Shown piece after piece: positions 34,332-44,625 of a DNA stretch of 45,706 bases (its first letter is position 1; every line of letters begins with the position of its first letter). Location of the stretch: contig NZ_CADCWD010000075.1 of NCBI RefSeq assembly GCF_902806315.1, positions 1 to 45,706 on the forward strand. The letters are read 5' to 3'. This DNA comes from an uncultured Sphingosinicella sp. Lineage in GTDB: Bacteria; Pseudomonadota; Alphaproteobacteria; Sphingomonadales; Sphingomonadaceae. A model generated the notes under the pieces. That model was given only the letters and a program-made list of their open reading frames with translations, made no database searches and was not told the DNA's origin. The position numbers and the translations under genes were made by a program.

Positions 34332-35255
34332 ATGGCGCGCGCCGCCCTCTCTGCGGCGCGGGCGCTGGCCGCGGGCCTCCTTCTGTCTCTCATGTCCAGC
34401 GGGGTAGAGCCTTACGAGGCGGTGCTGGGCCACCGCGCTGCAGCGCAGACAGCGCCGGCATCCACCGCTCCGAAGCCCGATCTGATGCTGTTCACGGGTC
34501 TCCCGATAATCTGGGGCGAGGGCGGCGCGTTCGACCCCCGATCGCGCCCGGCAGCCTCCTTCAAAATGCTCCAGGCCGAGTTCCGCGTCCGCCCCCTCGA
34601 CGTGCTCGACGAGCCGAGCCTCGCTTCGGGCCGCCTGTTGCTGCTGGCCCAGCCGCGGGCGCTCGCGCCCGAGGAGCTGGTCGCGCTCGATGGCTGGGTT
34701 CGGCGGGGAGGGCGGGTGCTGATCCTCACCGATCCGCAACTGGTCTGGCCGTCCGAACTGCCGCTCGGCGACATCCGCCGCGCGCCCGCGATCGGCCTGC
34801 TCGACCCGCTGCTCACCCATTGGGGCGTGCGGCTCGAACGAGGCGGCCAGGATATCGTGGTGCGCGACCTGCCCGGCGGAAGAAGGCTGCGGATGGCGGC
34901 TCCAGGACGCTTCGTCGCGACGAAGCCGGCTTGCGCCACGGCGGATGGCCTTTGGGCACGCTGCCCGCTTGGCTCAGGCGAGGCGCTGCTGCTCGCCGAT
35001 GCAGACCTGATGAACGACGCGCTCTGGGTCGGGGAGGGTGGCGATACAAGTTGGAGCGATCGCGTGGCCGACAACCCGCTGGTCGTCGCCGATCGGCTCG
35101 ACGCGCTTGCCGGAATCGAGCGGGAGCGGATCGCCCCGAGTATCGATTGGTCGCGCAACGGCGAAGACAGACACGTCGCTTGGCTCGTTGCCGGCCTGGC
35201 TCTGCTCCTCGCCGCAGCCGCTGCCGCGACTCTCGTCCGACTCCGCCGCGCCTAG
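34332..35255 (+). CDS. GldG/DUF4350-like membrane-anchored protein
   Basis: A 307-residue protein with an N-terminal hydrophobic segment (about 8-23), a soluble Rossmann-like domain (about 50-260) and a C-terminal transmembrane segment (about 283-303, HVAWLVAGLALLLAAAAAATLV) before a basic end. The stretch LLLLAQPRALAPEELVALDGWVRRGGRVLILTDPQLVWPSELPLGD resembles the GldG/IFT52-like domain of ABC-associated proteins; I see no ABC ATPase nearby. AGGAGG lies 12 bases before ATG 34332; an in-frame start at 34263 overlaps the preceding gene. Family placement is tentative. Confidence 0.6.
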   Translation: MARAALSAARALAAGLLLSLMSSGVEPYEAVLGHRAAAQTAPASTAPKPDLMLFTGLPIIWGEGGAFDPRSRPAASFKMLQAEFRVRPLDVLDEPSLASGRLLLLAQPRALAPEELVALDGWVRRGGRVLILTDPQLVWPSELPLGDIRRAPAIGLLDPLLTHWGVRLERGGQDIVVRDLPGGRRLRMAAPGRFVATKPACATADGLWARCPLGSGEALLLADADLMNDALWVGEGGDTSWSDRVADNPLVVADRLDALAGIERERIAPSIDWSRNGEDRHVAWLVAGLALLLAAAAAATLVRLRRA

Positions 35256-35279
35256 CGCGCTGAGTCGGCTTCCCCATAC

Positions 35280-35427
35280 TTATCCACAGGCTTGTTCCAC
35301 GCGAACAGGAGAGGAACCACTTGTAGAACAAACCATAAATCCACAGGCGGAATCCACCTGATGGCATGAAATCCCCATGCAGGGCATGAAAACCCCTTCC
35401 ATCCCTACAGGCGTGATGTTATCCACT
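35280..35427. promoter_or_regulatory. DnaA-box-like cluster upstream of mraZ
   Basis: The 258-base gap before mraZ holds one perfect DnaA box TTATCCACA (35280-35288), the near-box TTATCCACT (35419-35427), and two weaker relatives AAATCCACA (35337-35345) and GAATCCACC (35350-35358). All four are in the same orientation. DnaA control of the division cluster is possible but inferred. Confidence 0.45.
35363..35396. repeat. 20-bp-spaced direct repeat before mraZ
   Basis: GGCATGAAATCCCC (35363-35376) and GGCATGAAAACCCC (35383-35396) differ at one base and are spaced 20 bp, two helical turns, consistent with paired sites for one regulator such as MraZ itself. Confidence 0.5.
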
Positions 35428-35513
35428 GGCTTCAAGATTTCGGGGCACTTCCAAGGCTGATGAACGAGCCACATGGCCGCGAGGGCGCGCGTCCGTGAAC
35501 GGGGAAGGTCCGT

Positions 35514-36020
35514 GTGCAGGGGACGGACGACCAAGTGGAGTTGGAGCACCTCTTCAACGGAAGCGCGCTGAACGCGGTGGACCCGAAGGGCCGCCTCTCC
35601 GTTCCGTCGTTCATCCGTTCAGTGGTGGAACGCCGCTCCGACGCCAAGGCGATCGTGATCGGCCAGCATTCCGTCGACTCTTGCCTCACCGCTTACGACC
35701 GCGGCTATGGCCGCCATCTCCAGGCCGAGATCGAGCGCAAGCGCCTGCTCGAGGAAGCCGCCGGCGGCGACGCCGCGGCGCACTTTGCCCGTGCCCGCCG
35801 CACCTTCGGCATCACGGAAGACGTGCCCTACGACACCAGCGGCCGCATCATCCTTCCCCCGATGATGCGCCGTAAGGGCCAGATCGAAGAGCTGGCATTG
35901 TTCGTCGGCGTCGGCGGCACCTTCGAGATCTGGAACCCCTATGTGGCGCTGAAGAGCGGCGACGAGGACCTGAAGGACCTCGCCGCATACCGGCTCGAAG
36001 AGAAGGGGCTGCCGCTATGA
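35514..36020 (+). CDS. mraZ: Transcriptional regulator MraZ
   Basis: A 168-residue ring-forming DNA-binding protein that controls the division/cell-wall cluster it heads. Two SpoVT/AbrB-like halves show the family motifs [14 protein letters not shown] (about 22-35) and [14 protein letters not shown] (about 105-118). The start is GTG 35514 with GGGGAAGG upstream; no ATG in this frame fits. Its stop overlaps the rsmH start (ATGA). The upstream region carries DnaA-box-like and direct-repeat sites. Confidence 0.93.
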   Translation: MQGTDDQVELEHLFNGSALNAVDPKGRLSVPSFIRSVVERRSDAKAIVIGQHSVDSCLTAYDRGYGRHLQAEIERKRLLEEAAGGDAAAHFARARRTFGITEDVPYDTSGRIILPPMMRRKGQIEELALFVGVGGTFEIWNPYVALKSGDEDLKDLAAYRLEEKGLPL

Positions 36021-36976
36021 CCCCGGCCGCTGCCCCGCACGTCCCCGTTTTGTTGGACGAAGTGATCGCCGGCCTGGCGATCCGGGAAGAAGAAATTCAC
36101 GTCGACGGCACCTTCGGGGCCGGCGGCTACACGAATGCCATGCTTGGTTTGGGTGCGCGAGTGTATGCGTTTGATCGCGACCCAGATGCCGTCCGCGAGG
36201 GGAGTAGGCTCGCGGACGTGAGCGGGGGGCGCCTGACGCTAGTTCCGGAGCGTTTTTCCCGGATGCGTCAGGCGCTTGCCGACCGCGGCGTCGAGGAGGT
36301 GGACGGTGTCACGCTCGACATCGGCGTCTCCTCCATGCAGCTCGACCAGGCGGATCGCGGCTTCTCCTTCCAGGGCGACGGCCCGCTCGACATGCGCATG
36401 AGCCAGGAAGGCGAGAGCGCGGCCGATTTCCTGAACAAAGCCGACGAAGGCGAGATCGCGGACGTCATCTACAAATATGGCGAGGAGCCCAAGTCCCGCC
36501 GCATCGCTCGCGCGATCGTGGCCGCGCGCCCGATCGAGCGCACCGGCCAGCTCGCCCAGATCGTGCGCAAGGCGCTCGGCTGGCATGCCGGCATGAAGAA
36601 GGATCCGGCGACCCGCACCTTCCAGGCGATCCGTATCCACCTCAACGAAGAGCTCGAGGAGCTCGAAGGCGGTCTCGAAGCCGCCGAGCAAATCCTGAAG
36701 GAAGGCGGCCGCCTCGCCGTCGTCACCTTTCACAGCCTTGAGGACAGAGTAGTAAAGCGTTTCCTGCGCGAGCGCAGCGGTTCTGTCCCCGCTGCCTCGC
36801 GCCATTTTCCGGCCGTGCCGGATGAAGGTCCCAAGCCGACGTTCGAAGCCGTCGCCAAGCCCGTCAAGGCTGGCGAAGCCGAACTCGCTGCAAACCCCCG
36901 TGCCCGCTCGGCCACCCTCCGGGTCGCGCGCCGCACCTCCGCTCCCCCTCGTTCGCGTAAAGGATTCCGCTCATGA
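36017..36976 (+). CDS. rsmH: 16S rRNA m4C1402 methyltransferase
   Basis: A 319-residue SAM-dependent enzyme that methylates N4 of C1402 in the ribosomal P site. Signatures are [29 protein letters not shown] (SAM site), [59 protein letters not shown] and [19 protein letters not shown] 36017 overlaps the mraZ stop; its own TGA overlaps the ftsL start. Confidence 0.98.
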   Translation: MTPAAAPHVPVLLDEVIAGLAIREEEIHVDGTFGAGGYTNAMLGLGARVYAFDRDPDAVREGSRLADVSGGRLTLVPERFSRMRQALADRGVEEVDGVTLDIGVSSMQLDQADRGFSFQGDGPLDMRMSQEGESAADFLNKADEGEIADVIYKYGEEPKSRRIARAIVAARPIERTGQLAQIVRKALGWHAGMKKDPATRTFQAIRIHLNEELEELEGGLEAAEQILKEGGRLAVVTFHSLEDRVVKRFLRERSGSVPAASRHFPAVPDEGPKPTFEAVAKPVKAGEAELAANPRARSATLRVARRTSAPPRSRKGFRS

Positions 36977-37755
36977 TGCCCCGTGGCTTCAAGCCCGTCG
37001 GCTGGGTCGCCGCTGTCGGCGGCGCAGCGCTCAGCTGCTACATGCTCTCTTTGAACGTCGCCGCCGAGCGCGCCGAGGTTGCCAAGCTGGAGCGGCAGAT
37101 TCTGCTCGCCAAGCAGGACATCCGCACGCTGCAGACGGAGCTCGGCACGCGCGGGCGCCTGCAGCAGCTCGAGCATTGGAACGCGGAAGTGCTTGCTTTG
37201 TCGGCGCCGACCTCTGCCCAGTTCCTCGACGATGCAGTGACGCTGGCCCGCTTCGAGCAGCGCGACAAGAGCCTCGACGAAAAGGCGAAGGTGCAGATGG
37301 CATCGATGGAGACGACCCCCCGGGCCGCTCCGCAGGTGCAGGCTCCGGCGCCCGCGCAGGCCGGGCGTAAGCTCGCGCCGGTCGACTATGCCGCCGCCGC
37401 CGAGCGAGCCGCCGCCCAGCCGCAGCCGATGTTGCGCCAGGCGAGCTTCGATCCGTCCGAGGCCAAGGCGCGGGTGATCAAGGCTGCCGCGGTGAAAAGT
37501 GCAGCTCCGGCGCCCGTAAAGGCCGCTCCGGCGCCTGTGAAGGTCGCCGAGGCGAAGCCCCTCACGGTCAAAGTGGCTGCCGCCAAGCCGGCAGCGGTCA
37601 AGGAAGCCAAGAAGCCCGAGGCGAAGACGGCCGAGGTCAAGAAGGCCAAGCCCAAGGCCGCAAGCCTCAAGACGATGGTCGCCACGCTCGGCGACGAAAA
37701 GCCCGCGCAGAGCAGCGGCAGCTCCAAATCCAGGTCGGAGGCGGGCCTCCGGTGA
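36973..37755 (+). CDS. ftsL: FtsL-like division protein with long Lys/Ala tail
   Basis: A 260-residue protein in the usual ftsL position between rsmH and ftsI. It has one transmembrane segment (about 8-29, [22 protein letters not shown]), then a leucine-zipper-like coiled coil (about 30-70, [27 protein letters not shown]), as FtsL requires for binding FtsB. The remaining ~150 residues are low-complexity, rich in Ala, Lys, Pro and Val, reminiscent of histone-H1-like tails. Typical FtsL is about 100-130 residues. The start is ATGATG overlapping the rsmH stop; the stop overlaps GTG of ftsI. The FtsL call rests on position, topology and coiled coil. Confidence 0.8.
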   Translation: MMPRGFKPVGWVAAVGGAALSCYMLSLNVAAERAEVAKLERQILLAKQDIRTLQTELGTRGRLQQLEHWNAEVLALSAPTSAQFLDDAVTLARFEQRDKSLDEKAKVQMASMETTPRAAPQVQAPAPAQAGRKLAPVDYAAAAERAAAQPQPMLRQASFDPSEAKARVIKAAAVKSAAPAPVKAAPAPVKVAEAKPLTVKVAAAKPAAVKEAKKPEAKTAEVKKAKPKAASLKTMVATLGDEKPAQSSGSSKSRSEAGLR

Positions 37756-39446
37756 CTACGCTCGCCGCCAAGGCCAACGCACGACGGGTGAAGGCGCCGG
37801 CGCAAAAGCCGGATGCCCTGGCGCTCACCTACCATCGGCTGATGCTGATGATGCTGGTCTTCGCCGGCGTCACCGCGTTGATCGTCGGGCGGCTCATGTT
37901 CCTCCAGCTCTCCACCGATCGTGGCGGCTCCGGGGCGGCGGTGAACCCGCTGCTCCCCGCCCGCGCCGATCTCGTGGACCGCAACGGCGTCACCCTGGCG
38001 AGCACGATCAGCGGCTGGTCGATCGGCGTTCACCCCAAGAAGCTGATCGGCAACCGGGCCGAGCTCGCGCTCAAGCTCGCCGCTTTGATGCCGGAGCGCA
38101 GCGCCGCCGAATATCAGCGGATGCTGCATTCCAAGAAGACCTTCGTCTACCTGAAGCGCCGCGCACTCCCTGAGCTGGTGACCGCGGTGAACGCGCTGGG
38201 CGAGCCCGGCATCGCCTTCGATCGCGAGCCCGAGCGGCTTTACCCCAATCTCGGCCTTGCCGCTCACATCATCGGCTACACCAACCTCGACGGCCGCGGC
38301 GAAGCGGGCATGGAGCGTGCGCTCGACGCCCGTCTGATCCGCGAGGACATGCGGGACAAGCCCGTCGCTCTTTCGCTCGATTCAAAGGTCCAGCATGCGC
38401 TGGAGGCCGAACTCCTCGGCGCCATGACCAAATTCAGCGCGGTCGGGGCGGCCGGCATCATCATGGACATCCACACCGGCGAGATCATGGCGATGACCTC
38501 GCTTCCGGAGCTCAACCCGAATGCGCCGGGCAAGGGCAGCGACGACCAGCGCTTCAACCGCGCTACGCTCGGCGTCTATGAGCTCGGCTCGACCTTCAAG
38601 CCCTTCACCGTCGCAATGGCGATGGACGACGGCCACGTGAAGAGCCTCGGGCAGATGTATCCCTGCCCGGGCGCTCTGAAGGCGGGTCGCTTCTCGATCA
38701 CCGACACGCATCCGTTCGGCCGCAACTGCTCGGTGGCCGAGATCATGAAGGAATCGTCGAACATCGGCACCGCGCAGATCGCGGCGCAGATCGGCGGTGC
38801 CCGGCAGAAGAGCTACCTGGAGCAGATGGCGTTCCTGGAGCCCGTGTCCGTGGAGCTCAAGGAGCGCGGGCGGCCGCTCTCGCCCGGCGCCAACTGGGGT
38901 GAAATCGCCACAATGACGGTCGGCTTCGGGCATGGCATCGCGGTGACGCCGCTCCACCTCGCCACCGGTTATGCCACCCTGCTCAACGGCGGCATCTGGC
39001 GGCCGGCAACCCTGCTCAAGGTCGACAAGAACCGCCCCGCGCCCAAGGGCCGCCGGGTGTTCAGCGAGGACACATCCTACAAGATGCGCGCGCTGCTCCG
39101 CCTCGTGGTCACTCACGGCACCGGCAAGAAAGCCGATGCTCCGGGTTACAGGATTGGCGGCAAGACAGGCTCGGCGGAGAAGTATCACAATCGGTCGCTG
39201 CTGGTGACCACCTTCGCGGGTGTGTTCCCGATGGACGATCCCCGCTATGTGATCGTCGCCATGCTCGATGAACCCAAGGGAATCTCCGAAACTCACGGCT
39301 TCCGTACTGCGGGTTGGAATGTCGCCGGCGTGGTGAGCAAGACGATCAGCCGCATCGCGCCGGTGCTCGGGGTCGTGCCGGACAGCCGCCGCGACGCCAA
39401 TCTCGCCGAGGTCCTTCCCTACGTTCAGGCCGAAAAGAAGCATTGA
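37752..39446 (+). CDS. ftsI: Septal penicillin-binding protein FtsI (PBP3)
   Basis: A 564-residue transpeptidase that cross-links septal peptidoglycan with FtsW. One transmembrane segment (about 28-50) is followed by the PBP dimerisation domain (LLPARADLVDRNGVTLAST...) and the transpeptidase domain with catalytic SxxK Ser in YELGSTFKPF (about 278-281), SxN in KESSNIGTAQ and KTG in GGKTGSAEKY. GTG 37752 overlaps the ftsL stop. murE follows after three bases. Confidence 0.97.
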   Translation: MTTLAAKANARRVKAPAQKPDALALTYHRLMLMMLVFAGVTALIVGRLMFLQLSTDRGGSGAAVNPLLPARADLVDRNGVTLASTISGWSIGVHPKKLIGNRAELALKLAALMPERSAAEYQRMLHSKKTFVYLKRRALPELVTAVNALGEPGIAFDREPERLYPNLGLAAHIIGYTNLDGRGEAGMERALDARLIREDMRDKPVALSLDSKVQHALEAELLGAMTKFSAVGAAGIIMDIHTGEIMAMTSLPELNPNAPGKGSDDQRFNRATLGVYELGSTFKPFTVAMAMDDGHVKSLGQMYPCPGALKAGRFSITDTHPFGRNCSVAEIMKESSNIGTAQIAAQIGGARQKSYLEQMAFLEPVSVELKERGRPLSPGANWGEIATMTVGFGHGIAVTPLHLATGYATLLNGGIWRPATLLKVDKNRPAPKGRRVFSEDTSYKMRALLRLVVTHGTGKKADAPGYRIGGKTGSAEKYHNRSLLVTTFAGVFPMDDPRYVIVAMLDEPKGISETHGFRTAGWNVAGVVSKTISRIAPVLGVVPDSRRDANLAEVLPYVQAEKKH

Positions 39447-39449
39447 GCG

Positions 39450-40865
39450 ATGCGCCTTGGCGACCTCGCCGGAGTCGATTCTGATTCGCAGGTGACGGGC
39501 TTCGCCATCGATCACCGCAAGGTGGCGCCGGGCACGGTGTTCGGCGCCTTTCGAGGCACGATGTTCAACGGCGAGGACTTCATTGCGAGCGCGGTGGACG
39601 CGGGCGCTGTGGCGGTCGTCGCGCGGCCTGAAGTCAGGATCGAAGGTGCGGCGCACCTGAGCGCGGACGAGCCGCGGCGCGAGTTCGCCCAACTGGCGGC
39701 GCGCTTCTTCAAACCGTTTCCGAGCACGGTGATCGCAGTCACCGGCACCAACGGCAAGACGTCGAACGTCGAGCTGACGCGCCAGCTCTGGCGGATGGCG
39801 GGCTTCCATTCCGCCTCGATCGGCACGCTCGGCGTCACCACCGCCGACGACCAGGTGACGACCGGCCTCACCACTCCCGACATCGTGACCTTCCTGTCCA
39901 ACATGGCGGGCCTGGCGCGGGAGGGCGTGACGCATGCCGCGTTCGAGGCGTCCAGCCACGGGCTTTCGCAATATCGGACCGAGGGGCTGCCGGTGCAGGC
40001 TGCCGCCTTCACCAATTTCAGCCGCGACCACCTCGATTATCACGGCACGATGGAGGCCTATTTCGAGGCCAAGATGCGGCTGTTCAGCGAGGTGGTGGAG
40101 CAGGACGGGACGGCGGTGGTCTGGGCCGACGATCCGAAATCCGTCGACGTGATCAAGAGGTGCGAGGAGCGGGGGCTCCGGCGGGTGACGGTGGGCGTGC
40201 GGGGAGAGACGCTGCGGCTTCTCTCGCGCGTGCCCACCCAACTCGGCCAGACGCTGGAGGTCGAAGCCGACGGCAAGACCCACAAGCTCAACATCCCGCT
40301 GATTGGGGCCTATCAGGCAGCCAATGTGCTGACGGCCGCGGGCCTCGTGCTCGCGACCGGAGGCGATCTCGCCACGACCTTTGCCAACCTCGGCCGGGTG
40401 CAGCCGGTGCGCGGGCGCCTGGAACGGGCGGTGATCACGCGGGCGGGCGCACCCGTCTACGTGGATTACGCCCATACGCCGGACGCGATCGAGAGCGCCG
40501 TCGAGGCGCTGCGGCCGCATGCCAAGGCGCGGCTGATCACGGTGTTCGGCGCCGGCGGCGATCGGGACGTGGGCAAGCGCCCGGAAATGGGTGCCGTCGC
40601 CATGCGGTTGTCGGACCTCGTCATCGTCACCGACGACAATCCCCGGAGCGAGGATCCGGCATCGATCCGCCGCGACATTCTCGCCGGTGCTCCGGGCGCA
40701 CGAGAAGTCCCTGGCCGGCGGGAGGCGATCGCCGAAGCGGTGGCTCAGGCGGGCGCCGACGACATTATCCTTCTTGCCGGCAAGGGTCACGAACAGGGGC
40801 AGATCGTGGGCGACCTCGTATTGCCCTTCGACGACGTGAGCGTGGCGAGGGAGTGCGCGGCATGA
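39450..40865 (+). CDS. murE: UDP-MurNAc-tripeptide synthetase MurE
   Basis: A 471-residue ATP-dependent ligase adding the third peptide residue to UDP-MurNAc-L-Ala-D-Glu. Signatures are TGTNGKTSNVELTRQLW (P-loop, about 98-105), FEASSHGLSQYR, FTNFSRDHLDYHGTMEAYFEAK, and DYAHTPDAIESAVEALRP. The motif DNPRSEDP (about 396-403) marks meso-diaminopimelate specificity, as expected for a Gram-negative. It ends in ATGA overlapping murF. Confidence 0.97.
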   Translation: MRLGDLAGVDSDSQVTGFAIDHRKVAPGTVFGAFRGTMFNGEDFIASAVDAGAVAVVARPEVRIEGAAHLSADEPRREFAQLAARFFKPFPSTVIAVTGTNGKTSNVELTRQLWRMAGFHSASIGTLGVTTADDQVTTGLTTPDIVTFLSNMAGLAREGVTHAAFEASSHGLSQYRTEGLPVQAAAFTNFSRDHLDYHGTMEAYFEAKMRLFSEVVEQDGTAVVWADDPKSVDVIKRCEERGLRRVTVGVRGETLRLLSRVPTQLGQTLEVEADGKTHKLNIPLIGAYQAANVLTAAGLVLATGGDLATTFANLGRVQPVRGRLERAVITRAGAPVYVDYAHTPDAIESAVEALRPHAKARLITVFGAGGDRDVGKRPEMGAVAMRLSDLVIVTDDNPRSEDPASIRRDILAGAPGAREVPGRREAIAEAVAQAGADDIILLAGKGHEQGQIVGDLVLPFDDVSVARECAA

Positions 40866-42259
40866 CCCCACTCTGGACCTCCGCCGAAATCGCCCAGGCT
40901 GTGGGCGGCACCGCGTCGGCGGACTTCGACGTGAATGGCCTGGCATTCGATTCTCGCGAGATCAGCACGGGCGACCTCTTCATTGCAATGAAGGGGGAGG
41001 TTACGGACGGTCATCGTTTCCTGGACAAAGTCTACGGCGCGGGCGCTGCCGGCGCGATCGTCAGCCAGGACCTGGCCCAGCCGCATGTCCGGGTGGAGGA
41101 CACGACCAAGGCGCTCAACGATCTCGGCCGCGCCTCCCGCGCACGCACGGATGCTCGCATCTGCGGGGTTACCGGTTCGGTGGGCAAGACCGGCACCAAG
41201 GAAGCGCTTTTCGCCGCGCTCGACCGCTCAATGCCAGGCCGCGCGCATCGCTCGGTGAAGAGCTACAACAACCATACCGGCGTGCCGCTGTCGCTGTCGC
41301 GCATGCCTCGCGAGACCCGCTTCGGCGTGTTCGAGATGGGCATGAACCATGCCGGCGAGCTTGCCGCGCTGACCCGGCTCGTTCGGCCGCACGTCGCCAT
41401 CATCACAGCCATCGCCTCCGCGCATCGGGAGTTCTTCTCAAGCGAAGAGGAGATTGCCGACGCGAAGGGCGAGATCTTCCAGGGGCTGGAGCCGGGCGGC
41501 GTCGCGATCGTGCCGTTCGACAGCCCCCATCGCGACCGGTTGCTGGCCGCCGCGCGGCCGCATGCGGCAAGGATACTGACCTTCGGCATGGGGGACGGCG
41601 CGGACATATACGCCCGCGACGTCGTCCGGGCCGACAATGGCGGCACGATGCTGACGGCCGTGCTTCCGGAAGCGGAACTCACCTTCACCATCTCGCAGCC
41701 GGGCGACCACTGGGTCAGCAATTCGCTCGCCGTGCTCGGCGCGGTCGAAGCCATGGGCGGCGACCTTGCGGCGGCAGGTCTGGCGCTCGCCGACATGCCG
41801 GGCCTGAAGGGTCGCGGCGAACGACACCGCGTCCGCGCCTCCGGCGGTGAGGCGGTGCTGATCGACGAAAGCTACAACGCAAACCCTTCGTCGATGCGGG
41901 CCACCTTGAAGAGCCTCGCCGAGCAGAAAGTAGAAGGCCGCCGCATCGTCGTGCTGGGCTCGATGCGCGAGCTTGGCGTCGGCTCGGACGACTTCCACGC
42001 CGGCCTCGCCGAGCCCATCGAAGCGGCCTGTGTCGATTATGCCATACTGGTCGGCGAAGAGATGAAGCCGCTCGCGAAAGCGCTTGGCCAAAAGGTTAAC
42101 ATGACGCATGTCCCGGATGCGAAGTCGGCGCTCCAGCCGCTGCGCGACGCGATCCGGCCGGGGGACGCCATACTCGTCAAGGGATCGAATTCGATCGGGC
42201 TTTCCGCAATTGTGGAAGCCTTGGCGCGCGACCCTTCGACTTCCCTCGGGACAGGCTGA
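40862..42259 (+). CDS. murF: UDP-MurNAc-pentapeptide synthetase MurF
   Basis: A 465-residue ligase that adds D-Ala-D-Ala to the UDP-MurNAc-tripeptide in the cytosol. Motifs are [37 protein letters not shown] (P-loop), [23 protein letters not shown] and [18 protein letters not shown]. The C-terminal residues DPSTSLGTG are coded by CCTTCGACTTCCCTCGGGAC-type sequence that resembles a dispersed intergenic repeat, so the original end was probably replaced. ATG 40862 is used; longer frames from 40160 overlap murE. Confidence 0.97.
   Translation: MTPLWTSAEIAQAVGGTASADFDVNGLAFDSREISTGDLFIAMKGEVTDGHRFLDKVYGAGAAGAIVSQDLAQPHVRVEDTTKALNDLGRASRARTDARICGVTGSVGKTGTKEALFAALDRSMPGRAHRSVKSYNNHTGVPLSLSRMPRETRFGVFEMGMNHAGELAALTRLVRPHVAIITAIASAHREFFSSEEEIADAKGEIFQGLEPGGVAIVPFDSPHRDRLLAAARPHAARILTFGMGDGADIYARDVVRADNGGTMLTAVLPEAELTFTISQPGDHWVSNSLAVLGAVEAMGGDLAAAGLALADMPGLKGRGERHRVRASGGEAVLIDESYNANPSSMRATLKSLAEQKVEGRRIVVLGSMRELGVGSDDFHAGLAEPIEAACVDYAILVGEEMKPLAKALGQKVNMTHVPDAKSALQPLRDAIRPGDAILVKGSNSIGLSAIVEALARDPSTSLGTG
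42233..42259. repeat. Repeat-like sequence forming the murF end
   Basis: CCTTCGACTTCCCTCGGGAC followed by AGGCTGA. From memory, CTTCGACT-TC-CTC-GGGACAGGC strings are widespread in intergenic DNA of these bacteria; here one supplies the last codons and stop of murF. Confidence 0.4.
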
Positions 42260-43329
42260 TGTTTCTCTTCATTGCCGAGCAGCTTGGCTTTGCCGGCATC
42301 CTCAACCTCTTCCGCTACATCACCTTCCGCGCCGGCGCAGCGACCGCGACCGCCCTGATCCTCGGCCTCATCATCGGCCCGAGGTTCATTGGCTGGCTCC
42401 GGGTGCGGCAGGGCAAGGGCCAGCCGATCCGTGACGATGGCCCCCAGTCGCACCTCGCCAAGCGCGGCACGCCGACCATGGGCGGGCTGATGATACTGAC
42501 CTCCATCACCGTCTCGATGCTGATGTGGATGGACTTCTCGAACCGCTATCTGTGGGCGTGCCTGTTCATCACCGTCGGCTTCGGCCTGATCGGCTTCCTC
42601 GACGATTACGACAAGGTGACGAAGCGCAGCACCGCAGGCGTCTCCGGACGCACGCGGTTGCTGGCGGAGTTCGTGGTGGCCTCGATCGGCAGCTACGTGA
42701 TCCTGACCGGCACGGGCACTGAACTCTACATTCCCTTCTACACCGGCCCGGTGGTCGATCTGGGCCTCTTCTACATCGCCTTCGCGGCCTTCGTGATCGT
42801 GGCGTTCGGCAATGCGGTGAACCTGACCGACGGCCTCGATGGTCTCGCCAGCATGCCGGTGATCATCGCCAGCCTCGCTTTCCTGCTGATCAGCTATCTG
42901 GTCGGCAACTCACGTTATTCCGAATATCTCGGCATCCCCTTCGTGCTCGGCGCGGGCGATCTCACCGTTCTCTGCTCCGCGATCGTCGGGGCGAGCCTTG
43001 CCTTCCTCTGGTTCAACGCGCCGCCCGCCGCCGTCTTCATGGGCGACACGGGCAGCCTCGCGCTCGGCGGCGCGCTCGGCGCGATCGCCGTTTCGACGCA
43101 GCACGAGATCGTGCTCGGCATCATCGGCGGGCTGTTCGTCGCCGAGGCGATGAGCGTCATCATCCAGGTCTTCTTTTACAAGCGGACCGGCCGCCGCGTG
43201 TTCAAGATGGCGCCGATCCACCACCATTTCGAGCAGATGGGCTGGTCTGAATCGACGGTCGTGATCCGTTTCTGGATCATCGCCTTCGTGCTGGCGCTCG
43301 CCGGCCTCTCGACGCTGAAGCTCAGATGA
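42259..43329 (+). CDS. mraY: Phospho-MurNAc-pentapeptide transferase MraY
   Basis: A 356-residue integral membrane enzyme that transfers phospho-MurNAc-pentapeptide to undecaprenyl phosphate, giving lipid I. About ten transmembrane segments. Signatures are [27 protein letters not shown] (catalytic DD), [28 protein letters not shown] and [10 protein letters not shown]. Its ATG shares one base with the murF stop (TGATG). The stop overlaps murD (ATGA). Confidence 0.98.
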   Translation: MFLFIAEQLGFAGILNLFRYITFRAGAATATALILGLIIGPRFIGWLRVRQGKGQPIRDDGPQSHLAKRGTPTMGGLMILTSITVSMLMWMDFSNRYLWACLFITVGFGLIGFLDDYDKVTKRSTAGVSGRTRLLAEFVVASIGSYVILTGTGTELYIPFYTGPVVDLGLFYIAFAAFVIVAFGNAVNLTDGLDGLASMPVIIASLAFLLISYLVGNSRYSEYLGIPFVLGAGDLTVLCSAIVGASLAFLWFNAPPAAVFMGDTGSLALGGALGAIAVSTQHEIVLGIIGGLFVAEAMSVIIQVFFYKRTGRRVFKMAPIHHHFEQMGWSESTVVIRFWIIAFVLALAGLSTLKLR

Positions 43330-44615
43330 TCACCAGCCCCGCCTTTGCCGGCAAGTCCTACGCGGTGCTGGGGCTTGCGCGCTCGGGCCTCGCGGCCGTG
43401 GAGGCGCTCGCCGCCAGCGGGGCGACGATCATGGCCTGGGACAACCGCCCGGAAGCGCGGCTCCAGGTCGCGGACAAGGCGCGGCTTGCCGATCCTGTCA
43501 CCACGTCGATCTACGGCTATGCGGGCGTGGTCGTCTCACCCGGCGTGCCCTTGAACACGCATCCGATCGCGGAGCGGGCGAGAGCGGCCAAGGTGCCGGT
43601 CATCGGCGACATCGAGCTGTTCGCACAGGCTCGTCCCACCCTGCCGCCGCACAAGGTGGTCGGGATCACCGGCACGAACGGCAAGTCCACCACGACCGCG
43701 CTGATCCACCACATCCTGAAGACGGCCGACGTGCCCACGATGATGGGCGGCAATATCGGGCTTCCGATCCTTGGCCAGGACCCGCTCGCCCCCAACGAGA
43801 ATGGCGTCGGCGTCTATGTGCTGGAGCTTTCTTCCTACCAGATCGACCTGACGCAGAGCCTCGACTGCGACGTGTCGGTGCTGCTCAACGTCACGCCCGA
43901 CCATCTCGACCGCTACGACGGCGTGGAGGATTATGCCGCCTCCAAGGCGCGGCTGTTTGCGATGCAGTCGCCCGAACATGTCGCCGTCATCGCCGCCGAG
44001 GACGATTACACACGCGCGATTGCGGGCCAGTTGACCGGCCAGCGGATCCTCGTTTCCTCCGGAGATATAAAGGACCAGTCGCGCTGGCCTTCGCTGCAGG
44101 GTCCGCACAATGCGCAGAATGTCGCGGCGGCGGTGGCAGTCGCGCGGGTGCTGGGCATTTCGGACGAGGTAATCGGCCGCGCGCTCGTCACCTACCCCGG
44201 CCTGCCGCACCGCATGGAGCGGGTGGCCGAGAAGAACGGCGTCCTCTTCGTCAACGACAGCAAGGCAACCAACCCGACCTCCACCGCACCCGCGCTTGCG
44301 GCCTATCCGGCGGTGCACTGGATTCTGGGCGGTTTGCCCAAGGGCGACGACCTCGACGCCTGCGAGCCTCACCTCGGCCACGTGCGCGCGGCGTACACGA
44401 TCGGAGAAGCGGGGCCGATGTTCGCGCGGCTGCTGGCGGACAAGGTGCCGGTCAAGGAATGCGAGATGCTGATCGAGGCGGTCGGCGTCGCTGCGGAAGC
44501 GGCGCAGCCGGGGGAGGTGGTGCTTCTGTCGCCCGCCTGCGCCTCGTTCGACCAGTTCAGGGATTATGAGGCGCGGGGGGATGCGTTCCGCGCCGCTGTG
44601 GAGGCTTTGGCGTGA
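43326..44615 (+). CDS. murD: UDP-MurNAc-L-Ala-D-Glu ligase MurD
   Basis: A 429-residue cytosolic ligase that adds D-glutamate to UDP-MurNAc-L-Ala. The N-terminal Rossmann domain has [17 protein letters not shown]. The central domain has [17 protein letters not shown] (P-loop, about 113-121), [24 protein letters not shown] and [24 protein letters not shown], and the C-terminal domain has [19 protein letters not shown] and [26 protein letters not shown] overlap with mraY; ftsW begins 11 bases after its stop. Confidence 0.98.
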   Translation: MITSPAFAGKSYAVLGLARSGLAAVEALAASGATIMAWDNRPEARLQVADKARLADPVTTSIYGYAGVVVSPGVPLNTHPIAERARAAKVPVIGDIELFAQARPTLPPHKVVGITGTNGKSTTTALIHHILKTADVPTMMGGNIGLPILGQDPLAPNENGVGVYVLELSSYQIDLTQSLDCDVSVLLNVTPDHLDRYDGVEDYAASKARLFAMQSPEHVAVIAAEDDYTRAIAGQLTGQRILVSSGDIKDQSRWPSLQGPHNAQNVAAAVAVARVLGISDEVIGRALVTYPGLPHRMERVAEKNGVLFVNDSKATNPTSTAPALAAYPAVHWILGGLPKGDDLDACEPHLGHVRAAYTIGEAGPMFARLLADKVPVKECEMLIEAVGVAAEAAQPGEVVLLSPACASFDQFRDYEARGDAFRAAVEALA

Positions 44616-44625
44616 GGGTGGGGCA

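Noticed and set aside
38382-40946. 854-codon antisense frame over ftsI and murE
   Set aside because: Spans two confirmed genes antisense and reads as His/Arg/Gly-rich noise.
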